NCBI GenBank assembly: GCA_005778405.1
Contig: SXOA01000011.1
Location: forward strand, 1-32,165
DNA length: 32,165 bases
Source: Planctomycetaceae bacterium
Lineage (GTDB): Bacteria > Planctomycetota > Planctomycetia > Pirellulales > Pirellulaceae
Direction of reading: 5' to 3'
The notes under the pieces: model-generated
Told to the model about the DNA's origin: nothing
The model's input: only the letters and a program-made list of their open reading frames with translations
Databases searched by the model: none
Translations under genes and position numbers: made by a program
In this document: one piece after another, positions 1 through 8,269 of the stretch
Layout: every line of letters begins with the position of its first letter
Numbering within the stretch: position 1 is the stretch's first letter

Positions 1-1277
1 ATTTCATCGGCATGCCGGAGCACCTCCAGGCGACTTCTGGTGATCGCTCCCAGGCATCTTACCGCCAGCCCAGGCCCCGGGAAGGGGTGCCGCCAGATCA
101 GATCGTCAGGGAGCCCCAGTTCCTTGCCCAGTTGTCGCACTTCGTCCTTGAACAGATCCCGGAGCGGCTCGACGAGCTCAAAGCCGAGCTCCGCCGGGAG
201 GCCGCCGACATTGTGATGCAGCTTGATGGTGGCGGCCGGGCCGTCGTGGGCGGCACCGCTTTCAATCACATCGGGATAGAGCGTCCCCTGGGCGAGGAAG
301 CGAGCGTCCTGGATTCCCTTGGCCTCTTCCTTGAAACATTCGATGAAGGCGTGGCCAATGCGGCGGCGCTTTTCCTGCGGCTCGGTGATTCCTTTCAGAG
401 CTTCCAGGAACCGCGATTCGCCGTCCACAACGTGCAGGTCCGTTTTGAAGTGCCCGCTAAACTCGGCGATGACCGCTGCCTGCTCATCTTTGCGGAGCAA
501 GCCGTTGTTGACCAGAATGCACGAGAGCCGCGAGCCAATCGCCCGGTAAAGAAGCGCTGCGGTAACGGCGGAATCGACGCCGCCGGAGAGACCGCAGATG
601 ACCCGGCCCGTCCCGATTCGCTCCCGCATCTGCTCGATGGCTTCCTTGGCAAAATCACCGAGCCGCCACGAGCCGCTGCATCCGCAGACCGCCATCAGGA
701 AGTTATGGAACAGCGTGCCGCCGATGGGAGTGTGTGTTACTTCCGGATGAAACTGCAAGCCGTAGACCGGCAGCTTCTTATGCTTCACCGCGGCGATGGG
801 GCAGGTGGAAGTGCCGGCCAGCGAGACGAAGTCGTCGGAGACTCGCGTCACCTGATCCCCGTGGCTCATCCAAACGTCAAAATGGTCGGTCACCCCCGCG
901 AACAGTCCCTCCGGCTGCTTGAGTTGGCAGCGGGCTCTGCCGAATTCGCGTGCCGGAACATTGGTAACCTTTCCGCCAAGCGTTTCGCAAGCAAGCTGCA
1001 TTCCATAGCAGATGCCGAGCACGGGAATCCCCAGCGAAAAAATCCGCGGGTCGCACTTGGGGGCACCCTCCTCATAGACGCTGGAAGGGCCTCCCGAAAG
1101 GACCAGCCCCTTGGGATCATGTTTTTTCACCTGCTCGGCCGTAATGTCGTGCCGGACGATTTCGCAGTAGACGTGGTTTTCGCGGACGCGGCGGGCGATG
1201 AGCTGAGCGTACTGGGCTCCGAAATCAAGCACCAAAACGCGCTCGTCGGCAATGCGGGGAGATTTGGCGATGGTCAT
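1..1277 (-). CDS. guaA: GMP synthase (glutamine-hydrolysing), 3' end cut by window edge
   Basis: Converts XMP to GMP using glutamine and ATP, the last step of de novo GMP synthesis in the cytoplasm. The first 425 codons are visible; the family is about 510-525 residues, so roughly the last 90 lie beyond position 1. The N-terminal class I glutamine amidotransferase domain has LVLSGGPSS, the nucleophile in GICYGMQ (Cys90) and QFHPEVTH with His177 and Glu179. The ATP-pyrophosphatase domain begins with the P-loop SGGVDS (231-236). The visible end reads [18 protein letters not shown], as expected near the dimerisation domain. The start at 1277 gives [20 protein letters not shown], which matches the family N-terminus. 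No Shine-Dalgarno is visible; instead an 8-bp hairpin lies 8 nt upstream of the start codon. The gene is divergent from the membrane protein at 1423. Identity is certain. Confidence 0.97.
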   Translation of the reverse strand, partial: MTIAKSPRIADERVLVLDFGAQYAQLIARRVRENHVYCEIVRHDITAEQVKKHDPKGLVLSGGPSSVYEEGAPKCDPRIFSLGIPVLGICYGMQLACETLGGKVTNVPAREFGRARCQLKQPEGLFAGVTDHFDVWMSHGDQVTRVSDDFVSLAGTSTCPIAAVKHKKLPVYGLQFHPEVTHTPIGGTLFHNFLMAVCGCSGSWRLGDFAKEAIEQMRERIGTGRVICGLSGGVDSAVTAALLYRAIGSRLSCILVNNGLLRKDEQAAVIAEFSGHFKTDLHVVDGESRFLEALKGITEPQEKRRRIGHAFIECFKEEAKGIQDARFLAQGTLYPDVIESGAAHDGPAATIKLHHNVGGLPAELGFELVEPLRDLFKDEVRQLGKELGLPDDLIWRHPFPGPGLAVRCLGAITRSRLEVLRHADE

Positions 1278-1285
1278 AACGCAAG

Positions 1286-1307
1286 CGACCCGCGGGGAGG
1301 CGGGTCG
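1286..1307 (-). promoter_or_regulatory. Stem-loop in guaA leader
   Basis: CGACCCGC (1286-1293) and GCGGGTCG (1300-1307) form a perfect 8-bp stem with a 6-nt loop. In guaA mRNA the loop reads CUCCCC and the stem ends 8 nt before the start codon, where a Shine-Dalgarno would normally lie. It could affect translation initiation, but that is inference. Nothing suggests a purine riboswitch core. Confidence 0.35.
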
Positions 1308-1422
1308 AAAACAGATCAGGTTGGAAACGGCCCATTCTACCGCGAGTAGGGCCGGACAGCATGGGGGTCAAGGCGATTGGTTGCCCGCCCGCAACTGGGC
1401 AAATGGCTAGAATGGAAGATGA

Positions 1423-2295
1423 ATGATTCGCAATCTTTTGACTATCCGCGTCGCTCCAATCCTGATTTTGGTGCTGCTACATGTCGTGGCCTTGGGCCTG
1501 CTGGTGATGGTGCCCGAAGGGGTCTGGCCAGTTTCCCGCATCGGCGGCCGGATGCGGATTGCGTCGGGCTTGGTGCATGGGGAAATCGCGGTCGTCGCGG
1601 CATGGGCAGCCTGGACGCCGATGACATTCGCCCTCCGGCTGCCGCTGGCCATGCTGGGTTCTCTGCTGGCGGGGTTCGTGCTGCTAATGGCATTTCGTGG
1701 TAATCCGGGACCGTTTCGCATCGAGGCTGCTGTAATGACGCTCGCCTCAGCACTCCTGCACTGCCTGGCGATTCTGGGCATGTTCCTGGCAGCGCGGGCT
1801 TTTGGCATCGATTGGCGGAATGTCGACAGTGGCGAAATCCCGCGACCGCGACGAGCTCAGTTCCATCTCTGGGAATTGCTGGCCTTGATGGCCGCCATCG
1901 CTTTGCTCCTCGGTTCGCTGCGGATGCTTTGGCCAGAAAACGCCGTCTTCGACTGGACGAATGTCAGCGAAGACAGCCTGTTGCTCGCCAGTGTGCTCCT
2001 GGTTGGAAACCTGCTCCTCTCCAACACGGTCGTGACCATCTACTGGATTCCCCGCGGCCCGCTCAAAGACCTGGCCATTACACTGGGGCTGGCCGCGATC
2101 ATAACGCTGCTCCAGTGGCTGGCGGCGCGCGGACTCGACCTGCGGCGGAGCATCTTCATGTTTGCTTGGATGAATGGAACTTTTCTGGGCTGGCTCTTGA
2201 TGTCGCTGGGGCTGATGCGGCTGGCCGGTTATCGGCTGGAACGGGTGCGGTTTCCCAACTGGAGCCGAATCCGCCCCGTGGCAGATTCGACGTGA
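1423..2295 (+). CDS. Polytopic membrane protein of unknown function
   Basis: A 290-aa protein with about seven or eight hydrophobic segments: near residues 8-30, 52-95 (probably two), 102-127, 146-167, 188-210, 218-235 and 243-265. Short charged loops contain PRPRRAQ and GPLKD. I recognise no family motif and assign no function. The ATG at 1423 is preceded by GGAAG (1414-1418). A short TTGCCC/GGGCAA inverted repeat lies further upstream at 1381-1402. The gene is divergent from guaA and about 90 nt upstream of the aldolase gene, so it may be transcribed alone or lead that cluster. Codon usage matches its neighbours and the two overlapping reading frames look like shadows, so I am confident it is coding. 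Confidence 0.8.
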   Translation: MIRNLLTIRVAPILILVLLHVVALGLLVMVPEGVWPVSRIGGRMRIASGLVHGEIAVVAAWAAWTPMTFALRLPLAMLGSLLAGFVLLMAFRGNPGPFRIEAAVMTLASALLHCLAILGMFLAARAFGIDWRNVDSGEIPRPRRAQFHLWELLALMAAIALLLGSLRMLWPENAVFDWTNVSEDSLLLASVLLVGNLLLSNTVVTIYWIPRGPLKDLAITLGLAAIITLLQWLAARGLDLRRSIFMFAWMNGTFLGWLLMSLGLMRLAGYRLERVRFPNWSRIRPVADST

Positions 2296-2384
2296 GGCCA
2301 GGGCTCATTTGCAGCCTCTGTTTTCGTCGTTAGGCTAAAGGCCAATCTGGATGACTCTGAATTTCCTTGGAGCGAAACGGTCTC

Positions 2385-3182
2385 ATGCGCAAGAACTATG
2401 TGAAGGAAAAACTCAAGCGTGGCGAAGTGAGCTTTGGCACCTGGCTGAGCCTCGGCGATTTGTACGCCACTCGTATCCTGGCCCGGATGGGGTTTGACTG
2501 GCTGACACTCGACATCGAGCACTCCGCCATTGACTGGTCGCAGGCGGCTATGATCTTCGCCGCCGTCGCCGAAGCGGGTTGCGTGCCGCTGGCCCGCGTG
2601 CCCGAAGGGAGCCACCATTACATCAAGCGGGTTCTCGACGCCGGTGCCTGGGGCATCGTCGTGCCGATGGTGGACACTGTCGAGCAGGCCAAAATCGCCA
2701 TCGCAGCCGCCTATTATCCCCCCATCGGCAATCGGAGCGTCGGCGGCGGGATGCACGCCATGAACTTCGACATGGCGGCCAGCGACTATTACACCGCCGC
2801 CAACGACAATATTCTGGTGGTGCTTCAGACGGAAAGTCCGCGGGGCGTGGCCAACGCCCCGGAGATCTACAGCCTCCCCGGCGTGGACGCCATCTTCATC
2901 GGTCCCAACGACCTGCGGTTCCAGATGCGCAAGCCCGACGGCACCTTCCCCACGCCCGCCGAGCACGAAGCAGCGATCCAAAAGGTCATCGAAGTCGGCA
3001 AAAAGGTTGGCTGCCCGACAGGCATCCACGCGATGGATCCCGAGAATGGCCTGGAGCGCGCCAAACAAGGAATGCAGTTCCTCGCCGTCGGCAGCGAACT
3101 CCGGTTCATGTCGCAAAAGGCCGAAGAGACGTTGACGATCCTGCACCCCGATCGCAGCAAGAAAGACATGGCGCGTTACTAA
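2385..3182 (+). CDS. HpcH/HpaI-family aldolase (2-oxo-acid aldolase, PEP/pyruvate superfamily)
   Basis: A 265-aa single-domain TIM barrel of the HpcH/HpaI family, whose known members cleave or form 4-hydroxy-2-oxo acids with a divalent metal and a pyruvate enolate. Visible family signatures are FGTWLSLGD near the N-terminus, LDIEHS with the base His46, LARVP with Arg71 (pyruvate binding), [12 protein letters not shown], and metal ligands Glu150 (LQTESPRG) and Asp176 (FIGPNDL). These match HpaI His45, Arg70, Glu149 and Asp175. The frame is open back to a TTG at 2367, but the ATG at 2385 fits the family N-terminus and has GGAG at 2369-2372, although 12 nt away. The substrate cannot be read from sequence. 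The UPF0261/Tm-1-like gene starts 60 nt downstream on the same strand, suggesting one operon. Confidence 0.88.
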   Translation: MRKNYVKEKLKRGEVSFGTWLSLGDLYATRILARMGFDWLTLDIEHSAIDWSQAAMIFAAVAEAGCVPLARVPEGSHHYIKRVLDAGAWGIVVPMVDTVEQAKIAIAAAYYPPIGNRSVGGGMHAMNFDMAASDYYTAANDNILVVLQTESPRGVANAPEIYSLPGVDAIFIGPNDLRFQMRKPDGTFPTPAEHEAAIQKVIEVGKKVGCPTGIHAMDPENGLERAKQGMQFLAVGSELRFMSQKAEETLTILHPDRSKKDMARY

Positions 3183-3242
3183 CGTAGCCACACGCGGCCC
3201 GCTTGTCGGCTTCCGTTGCTGCCGTGAAAGACTGTTACTACC

Positions 3243-4487
3243 GTGTCCATTTACCTCCTCGTCACCCTCGACACCAAAGGCCCCGAAGCCGCATTTGTCC
3301 GCAACCGGCTGATGGAGCTGGGGCTGGACGTAACAGTTGTCGACACAAGCTGCATGGGCACAACCGACCGCGGAGCGGCTGTGACGGCCTCGGCAAATCG
3401 CGCTGCCAAACTCGTGCGTGATGCCTTCTCTGCTGGCAAGGTGAGCGGCGTACTGGCGCTAGGCGGATCGGCAGGAACAGCCATCGGCACCGCGGCGATG
3501 CGGGAACTTCCTATCGGCGTTCCCAAGTTAATGGTCAGCACGCTCGCCTCCGGCCAGGTGCGGCAATACGTCGGGGACAAAGACATCCTGATGCTCAACT
3601 CCGTCGTCGACATCGCGGGCATCAACCGTGTCAGCCGCAAGATTCTGGGCGAAGCCGCCGCGGCAATGGCGGGAATGGTGAGATTCGACTGCAGCGTTGT
3701 GGCCGGTCTCCCGACCGAGCCACAGGGCGTGACCGAAGGTCTCCCGAATTCGGACGGGGAGACCTTCGGTCCAGCGTTTCGGCGGGGTCGGGAGACCCGC
3801 GCCGAACGAGAGACCCGCGCCGAACCAGACAAGCCGCTCGTCGCGGCCACCATGTTTGGCGTGACGACTCCCTGTGTTCAAAAGGCACGGCAGGTTCTCG
3901 AAGCAGCGGGTTACGAAGTCCTCGTCTTTCATGCCACGGGAAACGGCGGACAGGCGATGGAATCGCTGATTCGTGACGGCCTGATTGCCGGCGTGCTCGA
4001 CATTACAACCACGGAACTGGCGGACGAGCTGGTCGGCGGCGTCCTCTCCGCGGGACCAGACCGACTGACGGCGGCCGGGAAGCGTGGCATTCCCCAGGTG
4101 GTTTCGGTCGGGGCGCTCGACATGGTGAACTTCGGCCCAGTCCCAACGGTGCCGGAGAAGTTCAAAGATCGCAAATTCCACGTCCACAATCCGTCGGTCA
4201 CGCTGATGCGGACGACGCCGGAAGAGAACGCCAAGCTCGGCGAAGAAGTCGGCCGCAAGGTCGCCGCGGCAACTGGCCCGGCCTGCATCCTGCTGCCGCT
4301 GCAAGGAGTCTCGGCCATCGATCGCGCGGGACAACCCTTCGACGACCTCGCCGCGCGCAGCGCCCTCTATGACGGTATCCGCCGCACGCTTGGTGCAGTC
4401 GAACTGGTGGAGCTGGATAACCACATCAATGATGAGGCGTTTGCCATTGCGTGTGCGCGAAAGTTGCTGGAGCTGGTGAGGCAATAA
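3243..4487 (+). CDS. Tm-1-like ATP-binding (UPF0261) protein with an embedded palindromic repeat
   Basis: A 414-aa protein of the UPF0261/Tm-1-like family. The plant member Tm-1 binds ATP through this fold; the bacterial role is not established. Family hallmarks are YLLVTLDTKGPE at the start, VLALGGSAGTAIGTAAM, PKLMVSTLASGQ, TMFGVTTPCVQ, FHATGNGGQAME, and LLPLQGVSAIDRAGQPFDD near the C-terminus. The start is GTG at 3243, which places the conserved strand at residue 4; the Shine-Dalgarno is weak. Residues about 155-196 (GLPTEPQG to RAEP) are not family sequence. They are translated from a palindromic repeat at 3705-3825 that sits just before KPLVAATMFGV, at the boundary between the two halves, and keeps the frame open. 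The gene probably forms an operon with the upstream aldolase. Confidence 0.9.
   Translation: MSIYLLVTLDTKGPEAAFVRNRLMELGLDVTVVDTSCMGTTDRGAAVTASANRAAKLVRDAFSAGKVSGVLALGGSAGTAIGTAAMRELPIGVPKLMVSTLASGQVRQYVGDKDILMLNSVVDIAGINRVSRKILGEAAAAMAGMVRFDCSVVAGLPTEPQGVTEGLPNSDGETFGPAFRRGRETRAERETRAEPDKPLVAATMFGVTTPCVQKARQVLEAAGYEVLVFHATGNGGQAMESLIRDGLIAGVLDITTTELADELVGGVLSAGPDRLTAAGKRGIPQVVSVGALDMVNFGPVPTVPEKFKDRKFHVHNPSVTLMRTTPEENAKLGEEVGRKVAAATGPACILLPLQGVSAIDRAGQPFDDLAARSALYDGIRRTLGAVELVELDNHINDEAFAIACARKLLELVRQ
3705..3825 (+). repeat. In-frame palindromic repeat element, copy 1
   Basis: Nested inverted repeats lie inside the UPF0261 gene. The outer arms GGTCTCCCGACC (3705-3716) and GGTCGGGAGACC (3786-3797) are perfectly complementary. 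The inner arms GACCGAAGGTCTCCC (3731-3745) and GGGAGACCTTCGGTC are also perfect. A 16-nt unit GAGACCCGCGCCGAAC occurs at 3792-3807 and again at 3810-3825 (18-nt period, encoding RETRAE twice). Positions 3776-3807 are identical to 27139-27170 in the U32 gene. Confidence 0.85.
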
Positions 4488-4570
4488 GGGTAGGACGCAC
4501 CTCCGGGGCGTTCGGGTGTAAAGGTAGCGCCGGAGCAAGCGTGATTTGCAAAGGGACTCTGCACAAGCAG

Positions 4571-4603
4571 TGGAGTTCACTCCAGGCACGTCTCGGAGAG
4601 ACG
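4571..4603. terminator. Two small hairpins in a convergent intergenic region
   Basis: TGGAGT-TC-ACTCCA (4571-4584) and CGTCTC-GGA-GAGACG (4589-4603) are two adjacent perfect 6-bp stems. They lie between the convergent stop codons at 4487 and 4606. A bidirectional terminator role is plausible from position, but neither strand has a clear U-tract. Confidence 0.3.
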
Positions 4604-4605
4604 GC

Positions 4606-7600
4606 CTACTCTAGCGACTTGAAATACTCGAGCAAATCCGACATCGCCTGCTTGTCCACTTGCTTCTCCAGCCCTTCGGGCATCAGCGATTGACCGGTGC
4701 TCTTGAGCCGCTCGATGTCGATCCGGAGGACGGTATCGGTGGCATTGTCGGCTCGCTTGAGCGTGAGGCTTGTGGCGGTTTCGGCGGAGATGATGCCGTT
4801 GAGCGTGCGGCCGTCGCCAAGTTGCACGACGTAATTGAGGTACTGCGGGTTCACTTCGCGGTTGGGATCGAGGACGTTCAGCAGAATCGCCTCCGGCCCG
4901 CGGTTCTTCATCGCGGCCAGATTTGGAGCGAGCTCGAAGCCAACACCTTCCAGCTTGTGGCAGGCGGCACAGGTTTTCTTGAAAGCCTCCTTGCCGCGGG
5001 CGACGTCCCCCTTCATCTCCAGCACTGGCTTATAGACCGCCAGCACGTCGCCGCGCTTGGTCACTTGTAATTTGGCTACGACTTTCTTAGCCCGTTCACG
5101 GACGGATTCGTCGCCATGATCCGTCAGGAGCTTGAGCCGGGCGGGATCGACGTCGCCCAGCGGAATGCTTTCCGTCTCGATGGCATCGAGCAAGGCTACA
5201 ATCCAACTTGCGCGGGAAAAGAGCACATCGGCTGCCTGCGACTTGAGGCGTGGGCTCATGGTGGCGTAACGGTCGACCAGCAGGCCGGCCACTTCGGGGC
5301 TGTCGAAGGAGCCGAGCGTGGAAAGGGCTGCCCCCTGCAACTCCGCCGGCTGGGTCGGCTCCAGAAAACTCGTCAGCAGCTCGGCGGCATCGGCGAAGGA
5401 GCCGGTGGAAAGTTGTTTGACCGCAGTGGCGCGTTTGGCGGCAGGCAAGTTTTCGTCGCCAGCGGATTTGAGGGCGCTGGTGAAGACTGCCTGCATCACC
5501 TCCGCCGCTTTGCCGCCGGTGACCTGTTCCAGGCTCGTGGCCAGGTCGCTTCCCGGCTTGGCGGCCAGGGCCTGAATGATGGTCTGAAATGCGGCGGGGT
5601 CTTCCTTGTCGAGGTTCGTCAGTGTTTGCAGCAAAGCGACCGCATCGCCGGCGTCCTGCTGCTTGCCGATTTGCGTGGCGAGCAGTTTCAACAGCTCACG
5701 GCCGTGGGGGGTGGCACGGAATTCAGCATTCTTCCGTAGCCGCAAGAGGAGATCGCCGGCTCCTTCTTTGACGGAGCTCAAGATGGCGGTCCGCATGTAG
5801 GAGTCCGCGCCGTCCTTTGCCGCCAACTCCGCCAAGGCCGCATTGCGGGCGGCAATTTCGGCGGGGAGCTCGCCCAGCGAGAGAGCGAGTTGATATCGGA
5901 CATGGAGAGATTCATCCTTCGTCAGCTTGTCGGTCAGCAGCTTGCGAGTGCCAGGTGAGCCCTCGATAAACTGCTCCGCTAGCCGAACGGCATGTTGCCG
6001 GACGCGGCGGTTCTGGATCAGCAGGTTCGCGTTCACGACGTCGGCATCCAGAGCATCGAGCCCCGCCAAAGCGTACATGGCATGCACATGGGCTGGAGCG
6101 AACTTCGACGAGGTTGCCATTCGCTTCAAGAAGGAAACCGCCTTCTGATCCTGCCGCTGATAAATTAGCCTCGCTGCCGTATCTCGATGCCAGCCGTTGG
6201 GATGCTCCAATAGCGCCACCAGTTGCTCGGTTGTCTTGCCGCCGAGCTTCTCCAGCTTCGGCTGTCGGAAGTCTTCGGGGATGAGCCGCCAGATGCGCCC
6301 CCGATCGCGGCCGCTGGTAAGGTCGACGTGCTTTTTGATGGCCGGCGGCAAGCTGGCGGGGTGCTCGATGGTTTCGCGGTACATGTCGCAGATGTAGAGC
6401 GAGCCGTCGGGAGCGTTGGCGTACTGCACGGGACGGAACCAGTTGTCGGTGGAGGCGACCAGCTCCGATTTTTCGTCGATCCGCACCGCTTTGAATTCAA
6501 GTCCATTCTCTTCCAACTTTTTGCGATGAATGATGTTGCTTCCCACGTCGCCGACAATCGCCAGCTCGTCATACTCACTGGGCCAGGCGTTGCCGCGATA
6601 GATGGTCACGCCGGTCGCACTCGTGAAATAGCCTGAGTCCCGCCCGCCCCCTTCCACGATGCCGGGAACGATCCCCTTCTTCCGCAGCCGCGTACGGACC
6701 ACGCGCCAGGGCTCGACGCGGCTGTTGCGGAAGACGTCGGCCTGCGGGCCGTCGGCGGCGATGCTCTTCTTCGGCATGGCCGCGGCGAGGTACGGATTGC
6801 GGGCCAGATAGCGGTCTTCAATCATCACCTGGATGATGTGATCGCTGTTGGAGCAGATGAAGCGATTCCCCCAGTCGTCGAAAGACATGCCGTGCTGGGC
6901 ACCGCCGGTCGTCGGTTCAATGGTCATTTTGCGGCAGTCGAGGGCGAAATCACGGCCGCGCAGGGGGAGCGGTTTGAAGCTTGGGTCGCTCGGCTTGGTC
7001 GCTTCCGCCCCGGTGCTGCTGGTGGAGCAGTAGTAGCGGTTATCGAGCCCCCAATTGAACGAGTTGATGAGCCCCTGCACGTTGGTGAGGCCGAAGCCGG
7101 TGAAGAGGACTTTCCTTTGGTCCGGCACGTCATCCCCATTGGTGTCCTTGAACCACAGGATGTCGGGAGCATCGGCCACAATGATGCCGCCGTCCCAGCA
7201 GGCAATCGCCGTGGGCCAATGGAGCTTGTCCACGAAGATCTTGCTGGTCTCATATTTGCCGTCACCCTCCTTATCATCCAGCACGCGAATCTTGCTGAGC
7301 TTCTCGTCCCGATTCTCGCTGTAGCCGTTCATTTCCACGACGTACATCCGCAGGTTCTCGTCGATGGCGACGGCGATCGGGTCCGTCACCAGCGGCTCGG
7401 CGGCAACGAGGTCCATTTTGAACCCCTTGGCAACCGTAAACGTCTTCAATGCATCTTTGGCCTCCGTCGGCGGAATCCGCGGCAGTTCCGCCGCATAGTC
7501 CTTGTCCGCCGCGTCGGTTTCGACGGGCTTTTTTTCCTGGCTGACGAGGCCGCTACCAACCAGCAGTGCGAGTAGGCCCGCCAGAAGGGCGATGGTGAAA

Positions 7601-7632
7601 TTGGTGCTCAAGCTCTTGGCCGACGAGGGCAT
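4606..7632 (-). CDS. PVC-type haem-binding CxxCH protein (membrane-bound dehydrogenase domain, HEAT, cytochrome c)
   Basis: A 1008-aa exported protein. The hydrophobic N-terminal segment ALLAGLLALLVGSGLV is followed by a propeller-type membrane-bound dehydrogenase domain (about 60-450; TIGR02604 type, with the repeated FKDTNGDDVPD motif). A long alpha-helical HEAT-like region (about 460-850) follows, then a C-terminal haem domain (about 870-1005; TIGR02603 type) with CAACH at 888-892, giving covalent c-type haem attachment. These families are expanded in planctomycetes; substrates are unknown, and a periplasmic oxidation role is inferred. The start at 7632 gives MPSSAKSLSTNF with GAGAGA upstream. 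The frame stays open to 8154, but that extension has no family similarity and overlaps the next minus-strand gene. It is the only protein in the window with a CxxCH. Confidence 0.9.
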   Translation of the reverse strand: MPSSAKSLSTNFTIALLAGLLALLVGSGLVSQEKKPVETDAADKDYAAELPRIPPTEAKDALKTFTVAKGFKMDLVAAEPLVTDPIAVAIDENLRMYVVEMNGYSENRDEKLSKIRVLDDKEGDGKYETSKIFVDKLHWPTAIACWDGGIIVADAPDILWFKDTNGDDVPDQRKVLFTGFGLTNVQGLINSFNWGLDNRYYCSTSSTGAEATKPSDPSFKPLPLRGRDFALDCRKMTIEPTTGGAQHGMSFDDWGNRFICSNSDHIIQVMIEDRYLARNPYLAAAMPKKSIAADGPQADVFRNSRVEPWRVVRTRLRKKGIVPGIVEGGGRDSGYFTSATGVTIYRGNAWPSEYDELAIVGDVGSNIIHRKKLEENGLEFKAVRIDEKSELVASTDNWFRPVQYANAPDGSLYICDMYRETIEHPASLPPAIKKHVDLTSGRDRGRIWRLIPEDFRQPKLEKLGGKTTEQLVALLEHPNGWHRDTAARLIYQRQDQKAVSFLKRMATSSKFAPAHVHAMYALAGLDALDADVVNANLLIQNRRVRQHAVRLAEQFIEGSPGTRKLLTDKLTKDESLHVRYQLALSLGELPAEIAARNAALAELAAKDGADSYMRTAILSSVKEGAGDLLLRLRKNAEFRATPHGRELLKLLATQIGKQQDAGDAVALLQTLTNLDKEDPAAFQTIIQALAAKPGSDLATSLEQVTGGKAAEVMQAVFTSALKSAGDENLPAAKRATAVKQLSTGSFADAAELLTSFLEPTQPAELQGAALSTLGSFDSPEVAGLLVDRYATMSPRLKSQAADVLFSRASWIVALLDAIETESIPLGDVDPARLKLLTDHGDESVRERAKKVVAKLQVTKRGDVLAVYKPVLEMKGDVARGKEAFKKTCAACHKLEGVGFELAPNLAAMKNRGPEAILLNVLDPNREVNPQYLNYVVQLGDGRTLNGIISAETATSLTLKRADNATDTVLRIDIERLKSTGQSLMPEGLEKQVDKQAMSDLLEYFKSLE

Positions 7633-7756
7633 GATTTCTCTCTCAAATGGATTGGGCAAACGTCGCCGACCATCTTCGCAGGGAAAGTCGCGAGCATCAA
7701 CCCACGGCGGCATCCCGGCGGATGCTTGAATCAAACAGATCTTCCCTGCCAAGGGA

Positions 7757-8077
7757 TTACTTGAACGTTGAGAGACGCTTGAAGACGCCAAACATTTCCA
7801 CCATCTCTTGCGCCAGTTCCCCCACCAGTCCAGACGTCTTGGGGTTTTTAGCAGCGGCAAGCTCGGCCGCCGAGGAGCCCATGGTGAAGCCCATCGAATA
7901 CCCTTCCTGCCAGGCCCGTTGTTCGATGGAAACGGTGATGCTGGTAGGAGCAGAGGGAATCTTGGCTGGAGGCGGAGGGGTCTCGGTATGGGAAAGCACC
8001 ATACCGGCCGTTTCACGGTCAGTGGCCCCCTGGCGAAAGCCGAGATTGAAGACCGCGGTGAGCTTCGCTTTATCCAT
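7757..8077 (-). CDS. Small hypothetical protein
   Basis: A 106-aa protein of unrecognised family, MDKAKLTAVFNLGFRQG to FGVFKRLSTFK. It has a proline run TETPPPPAK near the middle, then QEGYSMGFTMGSSAAEL and a short C-terminal helix. Codon choice (GAG, CTC, GGC, GCC) is typical of the window, and the opposite-strand reading is poor in normal protein features, so I favour this strand. The start is uncertain: the ATG at 8077 has no clear Shine-Dalgarno, and the frame continues upstream with plausible sequence (GKLQSSLETDGVLLITGN) but no ATG nearby. It lies 124 nt upstream of the CxxCH gene on the same strand and is divergent from mgtE. Confidence 0.5.
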   Translation of the reverse strand: MDKAKLTAVFNLGFRQGATDRETAGMVLSHTETPPPPAKIPSAPTSITVSIEQRAWQEGYSMGFTMGSSAAELAAAKNPKTSGLVGELAQEMVEMFGVFKRLSTFK

Positions 8078-8269
8078 CGCAGAATTGCCGGTGATGAGCA
8101 GAACGCCGTCCGTTTCCAGGCTTGATTGTAGCTTGCCGGGGTCGTTCGTAGCAAATGCGACTTTTTCAGTGCCGTTCTCCCGCCTTTGACACTTCTGGGT
8201 TTCCCGCCGATACTTGCACACTAGGCTGTGATTGCCCAGTTTCTCTCGCGCCTTGCTACCGGCGGAAAA

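Noticed and set aside
12..1349. Plus-strand open frame of 445 codons
   Set aside because: It is the complement of guaA, which is unmistakable on the minus strand.
7633..8154. 174-codon N-terminal extension of the CxxCH protein
   Set aside because: No family similarity, overlaps the small minus-strand gene, and the 7632 start has a Shine-Dalgarno and export signal.
7647..8189. Plus-strand open frame of 180 codons
   Set aside because: Ser/Arg-rich with poor codon pattern; the minus-strand reading looks like a protein.
8078..8269. Possible M-box magnesium riboswitch before mgtE
   Set aside because: No extended conserved helices or M-box core recognisable by eye, and part of the region may be coding on the other strand.
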